A stretch of DNA of 64,000 nt from Hyaloperonospora brassicae (lineage: Eukaryota > Oomycota > Peronosporomycetes > Peronosporales > Peronosporaceae), in NCBI GenBank assembly GCA_947650285.1, contig CANTFL010001464.1, positions 62,001-126,000 on the forward strand, given 5' to 3'. Made by a program: the position numbers and the translations under genes. The notes below the pieces were generated by a model that saw only the letters and a list, made by a program, of their open reading frames with translations, was not told the origin of the DNA and ran no database searches. Positions 23,239-34,181 of this stretch are shown in pieces (the stretch's first letter is position 1; every line of letters begins with the position of its first letter).

Positions 23239-23652
23239 GTGACCACTACATCTGGTCAAGAGAAATCGGATCAAGATCATTGTACCTGGCAGAAGAATAC
23301 TGGTGAAGAAGGTGTACGTGATCGACGTGGAAAACCGAAGGCATGCACCCACTGCGAATCGACGCGACATGATGGTCGTGGATACTGGCAGAGACTAACG
23401 TGCCAGAAGTGCGGTCGCAAAGGGCATCTATTGGACAAATGCTTCTACGTGTGTGCAGCATGTGGAGAGGTACATGAGAATGGCAAATGCCCCATGGAAG
23501 AGTTTTTAAACTTAATATGCCAGTGGTATGTGCCTACTAAGCAGGCAGGTATGTTTACTCCGAAGGTCGAGGAAATGTTAAAAAGAACGCTCGCCAGGTG
23601 GGAATATGGCACGAGCCGAGCGTTCTGGGCTATGCATATATGCAGTTGTTGA
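23239..23652 (+). pseudogene. Inner element gag zinc-knuckle domain
   Basis: A Cys/His-rich nucleocapsid segment. Residues C55-x2-C58-x4-H63-x4-C68 form a canonical CCHC knuckle (CQKCGRKGHLLDKC). An upstream knuckle-like CTHCESTRH has Tyr49 where the last Cys should be. A third Cys/His set follows (C72, C75, H79, C84). The frame is shifted relative to the capsid frame; the link at 23066-23240 contains stops. The C-terminal stretch LICQWYVPTKQAGMFTPK is the most conserved part and is found in all three elements. The domain binds the genomic RNA. Confidence 0.85.
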
Positions 23653-23689
23653 GAAGAAGTCGGATGACCAAGGAGTTAAGGATCGATGC

Positions 23690-24127
23690 GATCCGATCTC
23701 TAATATATGTGATCGTTTAGAACGGACCTATTTAATATTAAGTGTTAAGCTAGTGGGCTATTATGCCCGGTTCCCGGTGGAGATGGAGCTCGATCTCATC
23801 CCAGGTGTGTCGAGGGGATACTGGAAGTATCATACTCCGGGAAAATGGTTTAAACAAGCGAAAGCAGTGGGCAATACCAACAATGAGAAGGCCACCTTTC
23901 TGTTTGGTTCTGGTGCGGAGATCACGATCATCGACACTACCTTTGCTCGTAAGGTAGGGTGTGTGATAGATGGGAACCAAACACAAGAATGTGTTGGGAT
24001 CGAAGAGATTACTTATATGACGGTAGGACGGACCAAGATCAAGATCACACTGAACGGAGAACTAGTGTATTATTTTGATGTCTGGGTTGGGGATCAATTC
24101 GGTCAAGAAGCTATAGTAGGCATGTAA
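23690..24127 (+). pseudogene. Inner element aspartic protease, catalytic Asp lost
   Basis: Pepsin-like retroviral protease fold: ATFLFGSGAEITIIDTTFARK matches the usual LLDTGAE...ARK pattern, but the catalytic Asp codon is GGT (Gly) at 23906-23908, giving FGSG. The flap/C-terminal part runs to GQEAIVGM and a TAA at 24125. This substitution alone should abolish Gag-Pol processing. The preceding pre-protease block (VEKKSDDQGVKDRCD) aligns with 16560-16690 of the outer element. Confidence 0.8.
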
Positions 24128-24130
24128 TTC

Positions 24131-25330
24131 ATGGTTCTTGCATGTATTCGTTTGGATTTGGCCGAAGGAGCCCTTTGCCTGCCTGATGAAGTCCGAATCC
24201 GTCTGGCTGGACGAAGTCCACCGTACCGATCGCATATATCGGCGGTCAACATTAACGATCAACATATAGCCATTGCAGCCGGCAGATCGGAAAAAGTCAG
24301 GATCGGCGTCAATCCTTTTAAAACTAAGCTTTGGGTGCGACGGGATGTGGCGTGGATTCCTTCCGTGACGAATGGTCCCGTAATTATTAAGTTACTGCAG
24401 CTTATAAGTGTAAGCGATCGTAACTTGATCCAAAACTGCGGGGACCCTTTAGCGTTGGGGATGACAGAAGGCATGATCCCGCGATCTAAAGGATACGTAT
24501 CTGTAGGATCACGGCGGTACTCGGAATGGCAGACATTGGCTATTCAAGCCACTACAGATCGAGAAGATGAAAAAGCCGAAGCCTACACGGGCTCTTTAGT
24601 TGATCATCCTACGAATGAGAACCCTACTCGAATTTAGGCACGTTCAAAACGGAAATCAGACGACATCAAGGACTCTGCAGAGATCGCCTCACTATCCGAC
24701 TCTAATGGTGACTCTAACGAGGAGTTGCAGGACGAACGTACGAGTGGAGAGAATAATGAATACAAGGATGATAGATCGACAATGAGATCGTGTGCGTTCA
24801 ACGCATTGCGGAAGAAGCCAGGACATTCGGGTGAAGAGGATATGGTTGCAGAAGAGGCTATGACACCGAAGGACAACCACTAGCTAACTGATCCGCCACA
24901 AGGACAGTCCACCTGTCACTCAGACGGTATCAAGGTTAAAGATCGGGAGGTGCATAGCCAGTCTACACGACTGGATGACGACGTAAAAGCTGCTACGATC
25001 GACGGCGAAGTAATGGAAAATAATGTACCGAATCAAATAACATACTATCACGAGGGAGGTGAACTGTTCGCGGAGGATATGGAACAACACATGGCTGTGC
25101 TGCCGGAGGTAACCATATCCACGGCCGAGATAACAAAAAACGATGTCCAAGTTGGCCCACCAGGAATATCCTTGACAGAGGATCAAGAGGATTTGCGACG
25201 ACTGATATGGAGGAGTCGTCACCTGTTGATCGATATAGGAAATGCATTTCCCCCTGCAGCACGCGAGTCCGTTTGTGATATTGATGTGGGAAAGGCGAGG
25301 CCGATCGTTCATCTTGTGCGACCTGTTGTG
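24131..25330 (+). pseudogene. pol: Inner element pol, protease-RT linker
   Basis: Open stretches 24131-24637 and 24950-25438 with frame changes and stops near 24635 and 24880. The first part follows the protease (RLDLAEGALCLPDEVRIRLAG), and an acidic linker (SLSDSNGDSNEELQDE) precedes RT. The outer element has the same pieces near 17040-17350, where SAEGTLLLPDEVRIYLAG-like sequence is readable. No separate enzyme domain is recognised. Confidence 0.65.
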
Positions 25331-26120
25331 CCAAATATTTGTAAGATGTTGGCCGATCTGATAAAAGGTTTGTTTTCAGCCAAGATTATCCGACCTTCGA
25401 AATTGTCGTGGGCATCACAAAAAGTCGTGATTATTTAAAAAATGTAGAATATGTCCGACTGTGTATCGACTGTCGACGGGTTAATCAGCTAGCACAGCTG
25501 ATGGTGTACCCTATGCCACTTATCAGTGAATTGTTGCAGGACATGGACAAAGCAATGTGGTATTGTTCGCTGGACATGCCTAGTGGATTTTGGACGGTAG
25601 AGATGACCGAACGAGCAAGATCGATGTTTGCGTTTATCACGCCGTCAGGTCTGTTTGAATGGTTGCGAATGCCTTTTGGATTGAAGAACGCCCCACAGAG
25701 TTATCAGCGTTAGATTGATAATGATCTATATGGGTATCTTAAGATCGGCGCAGATAAGGATGTGAATGCACCGGATAATTTCTAAGATAACTGATGTGTG
25801 TACTGAGGGAGAGCCGGAAACGGATCAAGCGCCGTCCGTGCTGGGCAGGCGATCTTATATTGACGATACATTAATCCCGGCTACGTCATGGATATCTTTG
25901 TACGACAAGGTCGAAAGATTATTGACAGCATGCGATCGATGGAATCTGTCGATCAGTCTGACTAAATGCTTTTTGATGGAGGCGAAAAATGGATTACTTA
26001 GGTTATCAGGTATCATTGGCTGGGTTGGAGGCCAGTCCTAAAGATCTTGTGATTGCTGGTCAACATTCCTTTTCCCACAACATTGCGATCCATGCAATCG
26101 TTTCTGGGTAGCTTGAACTA
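25331..26120 (+). pseudogene. pol: Inner element reverse transcriptase, frameshifted, YIDD intact
   Basis: Blocks in order: MLADLIKGLFSAKIIRPSKL (frame to 25438), then after a frameshift LCIDCRRVNQLAQLMVYPMP, CSLDMPSGFWTVEM, FITPSGLFEWLRMPFGLKN (25408-25710), a TAG at 25711, and, in another frame, DQAPSVLGRRSYIDDTLIPA with the catalytic YIDD at 25856-25867, followed by the thumb start LYDKVERLLTACDRWNLS. All RT motifs A-D are recognisable. Frameshifts near 25420 and 25740 and the stop make it non-functional as one chain. Confidence 0.9.
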
Positions 26121-27155
26121 TTACAGTCGTTGTATAAAGTATTTTGCAGTATTTGCATCTATCTTGTACGAGTGACGAGAGGCGGATTTTTTCGAGATGG
26201 GCCATATGATAAATCGTGATGCTATGGCGGGAAGTTGCAATATCACACTACAAGGAGGTGAGCATGATCCAAATGAGCGATCTCGGTGGGAAAGGGCCGC
26301 CATTTCATTCACTTCGCTGAAGGCCAAGATCGCCACAACCCCGATCCTCAAACATTTTGATCCAAATCGACTTCCAGTGATCGTGGTATATGCTAGTAAG
26401 TGAGCAGTATCGGCATCTCTATTGCAAAAATATGACGGCGTATACTGGCCGGTGACATTCACGAGTCGCACACTACAGCCGAATAAAGTTAAATATGGAA
26501 TGGTAAAGAAAGAGGTTTTAGCCCTACTTCAAATTTTGGAAGTGTGCTACACCATGATAGTATCACGAGAGATCAGAGCGCTCACTAGATATTCGACATT
26601 AGCTTGGCTAGTTCAATCTTCTGGCCTCAATGGGAGACTGGGAAGATGGGCTGCGCTGCTATCGAATTGGACACTGGAGGTCAAGAGATGTAACAAAGGA
26701 GAGGATGAAATACTAGGCGATCTCGCAGCTAGTATAACGCCGCGAGATGAGGTAGATGATGTGTTGATTGCAATCGCTCCACTTAAGAAACCTAAGCAAT
26801 TGGTAATGATGCTACCTCCCACAGTAGGTACGGATGAATGCCTGTTGGTGGTCAGTTTCGACGAATCGGCACGAACGAAACGGAAGAGCGGGCATATAGT
26901 GCGATCGTGTGGAAGCTACCAGAATGGACCATCATCTCAGCCGCTGCGACATATGTGGCAGATCTGACGGTGAATGCAGCAGAATGTCGTGGCATGTTGT
27001 TGGGTCTCGATCTGCTGGACAACCATACTAGGGTACGAGTCATTATGTGTGGTGACTCGAACCTAGTGATCAGGCAAATGCGGGGCGAGATGGATTGTAA
27101 AGCGCCTGGGCTACCGTTACTGCGTCATAAAGCAATGCAGAAACTTCGATCTTGA
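26121..27155 (+). pseudogene. pol: Inner element RT connection and RNase H
   Basis: The connection domain runs at 26281-26750 (LPVIVVYASK, then KYDGVYWPVTFTSRTLQPN, MVKKEVLALLQILEVCYT), with an in-frame TGA at 26401. The linker VDDVLIAIAPLKKPKQLVMM precedes RNase H. Acidic residues are kept: D in VVSFDESARTK, E in VNAAECRGMLLG, D in IMCGDSNLVIRQ, although a frameshift near 26880 separates the first from the others. RNase H degrades the RNA of the RNA-DNA hybrid. Confidence 0.85.
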
Positions 27156-27176
27156 CCAAAACACGAGTTCTAACAC

Positions 27177-28405
27177 ATGAAGAGGGAGTGGAACCAAAGC
27201 GCGGATCAAGTACCCAGTGCAACTATGCAGCAAGAGGAAAATGGCATTGTGAGCTTAAAAATATTTGCAAGATATGATATCCGTCAACAGGCTGCACGAG
27301 TTGCCCCTGCCGGAAAGGAAGGATCGCGTGGTAAAAATGATAGCGATCACACGATCCGCGCAGCGAAGACGTCAAAAACCCGAAGTTGTTTTAGAAGAAA
27401 TAGTGCAGCGAATGCGGATCGTGCGGATTAAACAAGCGCAAGAGGAAGAGAGCTGGATCGCCAACCTGAAGGAACATCTTGTGGGCGATCTGACCCAATT
27501 AAACGCATAGGATGCAATATATGCGCTCGGATCGCTTCAGACTACGAAGTGGACGAAAACGGATTGGTGTTCTTCAGCCCTCAATCCGCTAAGGAACCGG
27601 ACGATCGTATAGAGGTGGTCCGTCTGGTTGTACCGGAATTGTTGCAGCAAGATTTTATGCACCATTACCACACCAGCTTGTAGGGTCACCAGGGTCACCA
27701 GGGGATCGGGAGGACTTTTAAGCGGATCAGATCCAATTTTCACTGGAAAGGATTGTATCGAAGTATACAACGTTATGTTGGCGAACGCGTGGACTGAACA
27801 ACCGGGAAGGGTCTACCCGCGATCCGCGGCAGATCCTTGGGAATCATACAGGCTACATACCCATTTCAGGCTCACGATGGATCATGTCCCATCATTGCCG
27901 CGGTAATTTAAAAGAAATACAGAACTGCTGCTGTGGATAGATCTTTTCTCAGGATATGTGATCGCGAGAGCAAGTTCGTCGAGGACGGCGCAAAGGATCT
28001 CTGAAGGATATGAAGAATGTGCGTTTTGAAGATTTGGAGCCAGTGAAGCTATACGTCACGACAGGGAGCCTGGATTTATGTCCGACTTTTTTCGAGAATT
28101 CATCGGATCGCAGGGCAAAAGCAACGTGCGACCATTGCGTACCGACCGCAAGCGAACGGAACTGCGGAGCGTATGGTACAGACGTTGACTCGGTCGATTA
28201 AGATGTACGTCGAGGACGTGGAACAGAAAGACTGGGAGGAATATGCAGAAAGATTGACATTCGCTATGAATACGGCACAAGATTGGATCCGTGGAGACAC
28301 TCCGTTCTATTTGATCCATGATTGGGATCCAAGATCGAATTTGGAAGCAACGTTACCGTCAAGGAGCAATAAAACACGCGATGCGGACCCTAGAAGGTGG
28401 CGATA
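27177..28405 (+). pseudogene. pol: Inner element integrase, frameshifted
   Basis: The N-terminal zinc region includes LLQQDFMHHYHTSL at about 27640. The catalytic core keeps D (LTMDHVPSLPR, 27880-27882), D (AIRHDREPGF, 28060-28062) and E (NGTAERMVQTLTR, 28167-28169). The D to E distance is 107 nt, so the D-35-E spacing is disturbed by a one-base frameshift. Downstream are KDWEEYAERLTFAMNTAQ and GDTPFYLIHDWDPRS. Integrase inserts the cDNA into chromosomes. Stops between the blocks rule out a full protein. Confidence 0.87.
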
Positions 28406-28446
28406 AACCGTCCAACGTCAATATCAGAGGGAAAGAGCAATAGTAA

Positions 28447-29045
28447 ATGAACGTCTCGAGATCGCGATACAAGATCGAGCGGATCGACACAATGACTATA
28501 TTGAAGTGTGTGATATTAGGTGCGGATCGCAAGTTTGGCTCTAGTGGACCGAGCCAAAAACGACCATGCTTGGAAGCTAGCAAATATTTGGCATGGACCG
28601 TTCCGAGTGGCGGAGTTATGTGGGGAACATGCTGTTCGGGTGGAGACTTTAGGAACTCCATACCGATTGTTTTTCGATAGTGCACGTCTCCAAGTTAAAG
28701 TCAGTGTTACAGTTTTCTGATCGCCCAGGCAGTGTGCTAGTGACTAACTGTGAGGATCGTGTGGAATTCGATGAGTCGTTGTTGCCGAAAGATAGTTGGG
28801 TAAACGAGTTGGCTTCTGACGAATACGAAGTGGAGAAAATCTTGGATATACGATCAGGACGTAATAGTCGTTATGGTCGAATTCATCGACAGTTTTTAGA
28901 TTAATGGTAGCAACACGACGATCCGACCTGGATAGACGAAGCGGACCTGAACTTTGGCGCGTTGTCGCAAGATTTCGAGCGCAATCGTGCTAGTCAAAAC
29001 CGATTTGAAGTTTTGCAGTCCTATGAGGAGAAAACCGAAGATTAA
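28447..29045 (+). pseudogene. Inner element integrase C-terminus and chromodomain
   Basis: LANIWHGPFRVAELCGEHAV is the integrase C-terminal block; then TPYRLFFDSARLQVK. The following ILDIRSGRNSRYGRIHRQFL, then DDPTWIDEADLNFGALSQDF, is a chromodomain-type tail as in chromoviruses, with a stop where VRWKGH is expected. A chromodomain could target insertion to marked chromatin. pol ends near 29045, convergent with the antisense ORF that ends at 29302. Confidence 0.8.
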
Positions 29046-29301
29046 CGGGTAATCGAAGCGGTAAGCGGTTGGCGCATTCTAAAAGGTAAACGTGAAATGG
29101 TGGAATGGCAAATTGTACAAGGAGGTTGCATGAGATGATGGATCGGAGCTATATGTAAAATGAGTGGAGATAGCGTATCGAGGGGATCCGATCGAGGTTG
29201 TAAAGCCGAAGGAAAGAAGTTGATCTTAAAATGAAGAACAAGATGAAGGATCAAAAGAGATTATATTGAATGATAGAACTATCTGAATCGAATCCTAGCG
29301 A

Positions 29302-31803
29302 TCATGAAAGAAAGAACTTACCTGGCAATCGTGCGATCGACGATCCGGGGTGGTCGGAGATAGAGGATCGATACTGAGAACGCCAAGGTTTAGCGGTATC
29401 TAGCAACGGAAGAGGAGAGATCAAATTGGGGATGCCCATCGGTTTGCATCCCAGGCCAGGGTATTCGATGAAAAGCTTTTTGAAAGAAGGAAAGTGCAGA
29501 AAGAAGGTATCCAACAGGATGTTCGGATCACAATATCCTGCGATCATACCTTACAAGTTGAATCGAAGGGTCGCCTTCCACCGAGGTCCAGCCCGCGACC
29601 GACGCTGCTTCCGATGATTCCAGAAATGGCCCAGCTCAGGATCGCTGGCCGCTGTTTACTGGAAAGGAACATCGCGTGCGTCGAATCCCATAAAGCCTGT
29701 CGGTTGCGATCTTCGAACTCCAAGTATAGAGAAGCGATCTGGTTGAACCAGCTGGTACGAGAGAAGGAGATCGGCGTAATCCGGCGTGTGGCTGTCTCCT
29801 AAGGCTCTTGGGCATATAAGACCGCGATCTGGGCCTGACACACCAGCCGAGATTTCCACTCAGATGTGGGAGGAGGAAACTTGGTCACCATTACCGTTGG
29901 GAAGACACAGCCTTTGGGAAGGGATAAGTGGCGGTACAGGGAGTCAGTGTCCATCTCCGCGACGCTCGTCCAACTAACCTTGCGTGCCGACCATGGAGAA
30001 ACCTGAGCAAAGGATCGCGGTACGCGATCTCGACATCCAGGGATCCACTGATCGCGAGAGACCTTGGTGGAGGGCAAGTTATCATATTCCGCCAGAGATA
30101 ACATCGGATTGACCATATCACGAGGCGAAACAAAAATGCTAATGGAACCATCCGAGTCACAGGAAGCTTCCCCGAAAAGGTCTGAGCGAGATGACTTGGT
30201 CACAGCAAGAATACCAGGATGAACCGAAGGTGAAGGATCGCGCGAAGGTCTCGGCGTGTCTATGACGATCAGATCCGGAGAAGGCTCAGTTGAAAGTTGT
30301 GCCGCCGGATTGGACGCTCGACGCCGACTGGAAGATCGCGAACCGAATATAGCCGCTAAATTCTCATCCTCATCTGCCGATGTATATTCACCTCAGACGA
30401 GGTTAAGCTCGGACCGCGGCGCCTCTGCTTGCCCAGTTTCGAGATAGCTGCAGGCTTCGCTGGATCATGGAGACTCTTGAGAACGCGACGATTCTTAGAT
30501 CGCGGGTTGTTTTGGGAGCGGACGAAGGCTTGGGATCGCAAACTGGGGATGGCTTGGCATTGGATGCGGCGGATCGAGCCACTTTCTTCAAAGGCGGCAA
30601 AGTTGACGATTGTACGGGATCGCGAGATAGCTTGCGACTCGACCCTAAAACGTTCGACATCGGATTAGGAGTCGCGGGAACGGGCGTGTGGGTAGACGAT
30701 ATCACCTATGTAGGTGTGGCTGAAGTAATCACAGACACCAGCGACGCAATTCGACCCCGAAGGGTCGGGTGATCTCGTATTACTCGATCACGATCGGATC
30801 CACGTCCGCAAGCTGGACTCGCATCTGGTCCAAGGTAATGTAACGATCCGATAAGATGCGACGCGATTGGTCGCACTCCGCGGATCGGGCGGACAGAGAA
30901 TCCTGCGCCTCTACCAGTTTGGCTCGAAGCCCCGTTACCTGCTTGAGCGCGCGACACAGCTTTTCTTCGAGCTGGGGGCCAATTTTCTTATACTTTGACT
31001 TCTTGCGGTTTGCCTTGTCCAGGCTATGGGACTTCTTTTCGCATTTAGCCACCAACCGTTCTCCCGCCTCGTCGATCTGTTGCGTATTCCGGCGATCTCA
31101 CGATCGAATTTGTCCAAGGCGGCATGGCGCGCTCGCACAATCCGGAGAATTATGGACTTCAGATGCTCGATCACGGCGGTCTGGTCGCCCGGTCGGCCAA
31201 AGCCTCCCGATAGACCTTAAACTGTTTGACCTCGTCGTCGAAGCAAACGCGCAAGCGGTCGTACTTCGACTGGACGAACTGGACGAAAGGAAACGTGGAG
31301 GTGCGGAGCTCCTTTAGATCCTCACTCAGCTGGCGATTCTGGATCATGTGCCGTTCCAAAGCAGCCTCCATACTCTGGTACCGATCCACGACAGTCTGTA
31401 GAAGGTTCAGGCGAACGTAAAGCGAATCAATCGCGGCGTTTAACGTGGCTTGATCGACCGAGCACGAGGCCTCGATCCGAATACTAAGGAGCAAGATAGG
31501 CTCACTCAGATCCGGAGTTAGAACATTTTGGCCGGCGGAGGTCCTGTCCGGAGCGGGAATCGAAGAGGATCGCGACATAAGGCTCGCAGTGGAAGACCAA
31601 CCAGAGCTTTCCCCCATCTGGGCTGACGTCACCACAGGCGAGCGATCACACTCCGTCATTGGCACGGTGGAGGCGTCTGAGATCGCAGGACTGGTAGGCG
31701 TCGAGGTTCCGACGTCTGGAGTTGAAAATCGCAGAGGGCGATCCGAGGGGCCCCGATCCTGAAGCCGGAGGAATGCCGGAGCCGGATGGGCGGGATTGGA
31801 CAT
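29302..31803 (-). pseudogene. Antisense accessory ORF of inner element (coiled-coil protein, broken)
   Basis: It starts at ATG 31803, 100 bp from the 3' LTR, and runs against pol. The first 210 codons are open (31171-31803): a Pro/Ser/Thr-rich N-terminus (MSNPAHPAPAFLRL, TSTPTSPAISDASTVP), then a helical stretch with heptad-like Leu (SLYVRLNLLQTVVDRYQSME). Frameshifts near 31171 and 31070 lead to more coiled coil (QLEEKLCRALKQVTGLRAKL) and a stop at 30780. Further fragments: 30403-30705 (Ser/Pro/Lys-rich), 29799-30203 (EMDTDSLYRHLSLPKGCVF), 29656-29859, and 29302-29547 (FIEYPGLGCKPMGIPN, SISDHPGSSIARLPGKF). The last blocks align with the outer and ancient copies. Intact length would be about 830 residues. 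I do not recognise the family. Confidence 0.75.
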
Positions 31804-31885
31804 CGGGTCAGAAGATGTGAAAGTGCGTTGAAAAGAAATGAAGCCCTCAAGGTTGCACAGCTAGACCAACATCGTATGTTGACAG

Positions 31886-31902
31886 ATGGTGAAGGGGATG
31901 GT
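31886..31902 (+). promoter_or_regulatory. Polypurine tract next to inner 3' LTR
   Basis: The purine-rich GGTGAAGGGGATGGT ends at the LTR start. The outer element has GGTGCAGGGGACGAT in the same place (37421-37435). It would prime plus-strand DNA synthesis. Confidence 0.6.
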
Positions 31903-32936
31903 TGTGGCAAAGCGGTCACAAAGAAATCTCCTTGGGACTGGGATCGGCGATCCGAAGGGTCACACGCTCCAGATGAGCCAAGAATGCTATGATTGGTGGA
32001 TACAAGCTGGGATGGGTGGCTGCCAATAGCGTACCCAATCCCCAAGTAGACAGGATCGCCCAGACTGGGATGAGGCTATAGGGTAGTCACACCCGTTGTG
32101 ATTACGCAATCCGTCGTGAGACATGGCAATACAAGACCCTCGATCTCACTGAAAGGCCGCGATCCTAACCCAGGATCGCATGTCCAATCTCCAGCTGCTA
32201 TCCGCTAGTAGGATCACGATCCGCTAACAGGATCCCTATCCGCTAGTGGGATCACGAGGATATCTTGGGTGGGCTACAAGAAGATACAACGGTGGATGCA
32301 CTGGGTGTGGACCACATAAATGCGAGTGGACGATCTTCCTGGAAAGGCGACGCGTGACATCTGGTTAAGATATACGGATAGGCATAGAGGTAGGGTTTAG
32401 GTTGGTTGGTTAACATTAAACAGAGTTCAAATTACTTCACAAGGCATACGTTATCCCTTCCGGGTAGGATCTTTGTCCCCCGTCGAATAAAGAGTCGCGC
32501 TACACGTCTACGCGAGTGTCACACCTGGATTGTTTTGGCTAGGTGTGTTCAAGAAATCTCAAGAAACATCAACTGCGATCGGACGCAACAGACACGTAAA
32601 GGCAAGGCGCAAGATTCGCGAGAAGGCTCGCGGATCAAGCTACCACATAGTGGACAAGGCGATCTCGTTGAGATCAGGGTAACTTATATCAGTACCTACG
32701 AGCACCCCGTGATCGCGTGAAGATTTCCGCACGATCACAACCCCATTTCCAACAAGGTCAAGTTTTCCTTCGACACGAGTCCACCTGGAAGAGTGCAACC
32801 CGCCCTACCGACGGGTACACTAGGTGAGGAAGGCAACACACACGGAATCGGAGTATCCCCTCCGTTAGTTGGTCGTCCGAACGCCAGCGGAGAGTTGAGA
32901 TCGACTCATTAATTGAGCGATCGCCACTCCACCACA
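31903..32936 (+). repeat. Inner element 3' LTR
   Basis: Copy of 20200-21233 with about a dozen differences by eye; ends CCACTCCACCACA, followed by the target duplication CCTA. The stem-loop is at 32793-32820. An antisense promoter in or near its left edge would be needed to express the accessory ORF. Confidence 0.95.
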
Positions 32937-32940
32937 CCTA

Positions 32941-34181
32941 CATGTGAAGATGGACTGGAATCAGAGTTAGGATGAATTGGCAAGCAAGGCTTTGCAACAA
33001 GAGCAAGATTCGATCACTTTCTCCGATCAAGATCGTCAGGTTTTTTGTTCGGTGCACCGGTTGGACGAGTTGTTGATACCTGAAAGTATCGATCAGGTCG
33101 GGGAAATCGCTGCCGTCACTAGGTCAGTCGTAAGGAGACGGCGATACCCTGAAGTACTGCAAAAGGAAATCGTTCGGCAGGCCATAATCGAGACAAATAT
33201 GCAAGCACAGGAAGAGGGGAAGTGGATCGCCAACCTGAAGGAATTCCTAATTGGATATAAAAGAGTTGAGTATTGAAAAGGCAAACTATGTGCTCAGATC
33301 GCGTCCGAACATGAGGTAGACGAGAGCGGACTATTTTCCTGCCCTCGATCAACGGAGATCCAGATAATTGGGTGGATTTGGTTCGTTTGGTGATGTCATA
33401 ACTACTGCAGCAAGATTGTATACATCACAGCCACACCAGTCTAGAGGGCGGCCACCAAGGGGTAGGCCAAACGTAATACCAAAATCGATCTATCTTCCAC
33501 TGAAGAAACTCTACAGAAATATACAGTGTTATGTGGGGAAATAGGTTGATTTCACGACGGGAAAAGGGAAAGCTGATCTTGGCGGCGTATTTCCGATATT
33601 TTCAAGACACTTACCCATTAAATTATTTTGCGATAGATGACATGCCGTCACTACCGCGATATATTAAAGGAGCCACCGATTTGTTGTTGCGGGTGGATAT
33701 AGTCTGAGGGTACGTTATCGCCAAGGCGAGTTTCCTCAGAAATGCACAAACGATCGCTGAGAGTTATAAAGAGTGTTCGTTCCGAATATTTGGGGCCAGT
33801 GAAGCGATCCGCCTTGATCGAGAGCCAGGGTTTATGTCCGATTATATTCGAGCGTTCAATTGGATCACGGGGCATAAACAATGTGCAACCATGGCGTACC
33901 GACCTCAAGCTAATGAGACATCAGAACAAATGGTGCAAACACTGACGAGAGCTTCAAAAATGTACGTCACGGATACGAATCCTAAGTATTGGGACGAATA
34001 CGCCGAGAGGTTGACGTTTGCCATCAATATGGCACAGTATCTTGTGCGAGGAGATACGCCATTCTACCTAATACACGGGTGGGACCCACGATCGACGCTG
34101 AAAGCTACCTTTCCCTTGGGTAGCACCAAAAGGGGATCGAGACCCCCGAAGATGGCGATACCATATACGCGTCAATTTTAA
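32941..34181 (+). pseudogene. pol: Outer element: end of RNase H and integrase
   Basis: The coding sequence resumes right after the target duplication with VKMDWNQS, then a linker (LDELLIPESIDQVGEIAAVT), the HHCC region (LQQDCIHHSHTSLEGGHQG, with stops around it), and the core: D in AIDDMPSLPR (33636-33638), D in IRLDREPGFM (33816-33818) and E in NETSEQMVQTLTR (33924-33926). D to E is exactly 36 codons, so D-35-E spacing is intact. It continues with EYAERLTFAINMAQ and FYLIHGWDPRSTLK. Stops at about 33411, 33475 and 33705 make it a pseudogene, but the core from 33742 to 34181 is open. Confidence 0.87.

Larger units (their letters stand above)
20200..32936 (+). mobile_element. Inner Ty3/gypsy (chromodomain) element nested in the outer element
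   Basis: The element is 12737 bp with two 1034-bp LTRs, TGTGGCAAAG...CAACACA and TGTGGCAAAG...CACCACA. It is flanked by a perfect 4-bp duplication CCTA (20196-20199 and 32937-32940), the usual Ty3/gypsy size. It has the same orientation and gene order as the outer element, and proteins are clearly homologous but diverged. Its gag, protease and pol are split by stops and frameshifts, although RT keeps YIDD and integrase keeps D, D, E across frames. LTRs differ at about a dozen sites by eye. Confidence 0.95.

Noticed and set aside
20200..32936. Inner element as an autonomous, active retrotransposon
   Set aside because: Stops at 21618, 22703, 23066, 25711 and 26401, several frameshifts, and loss of the protease Asp.
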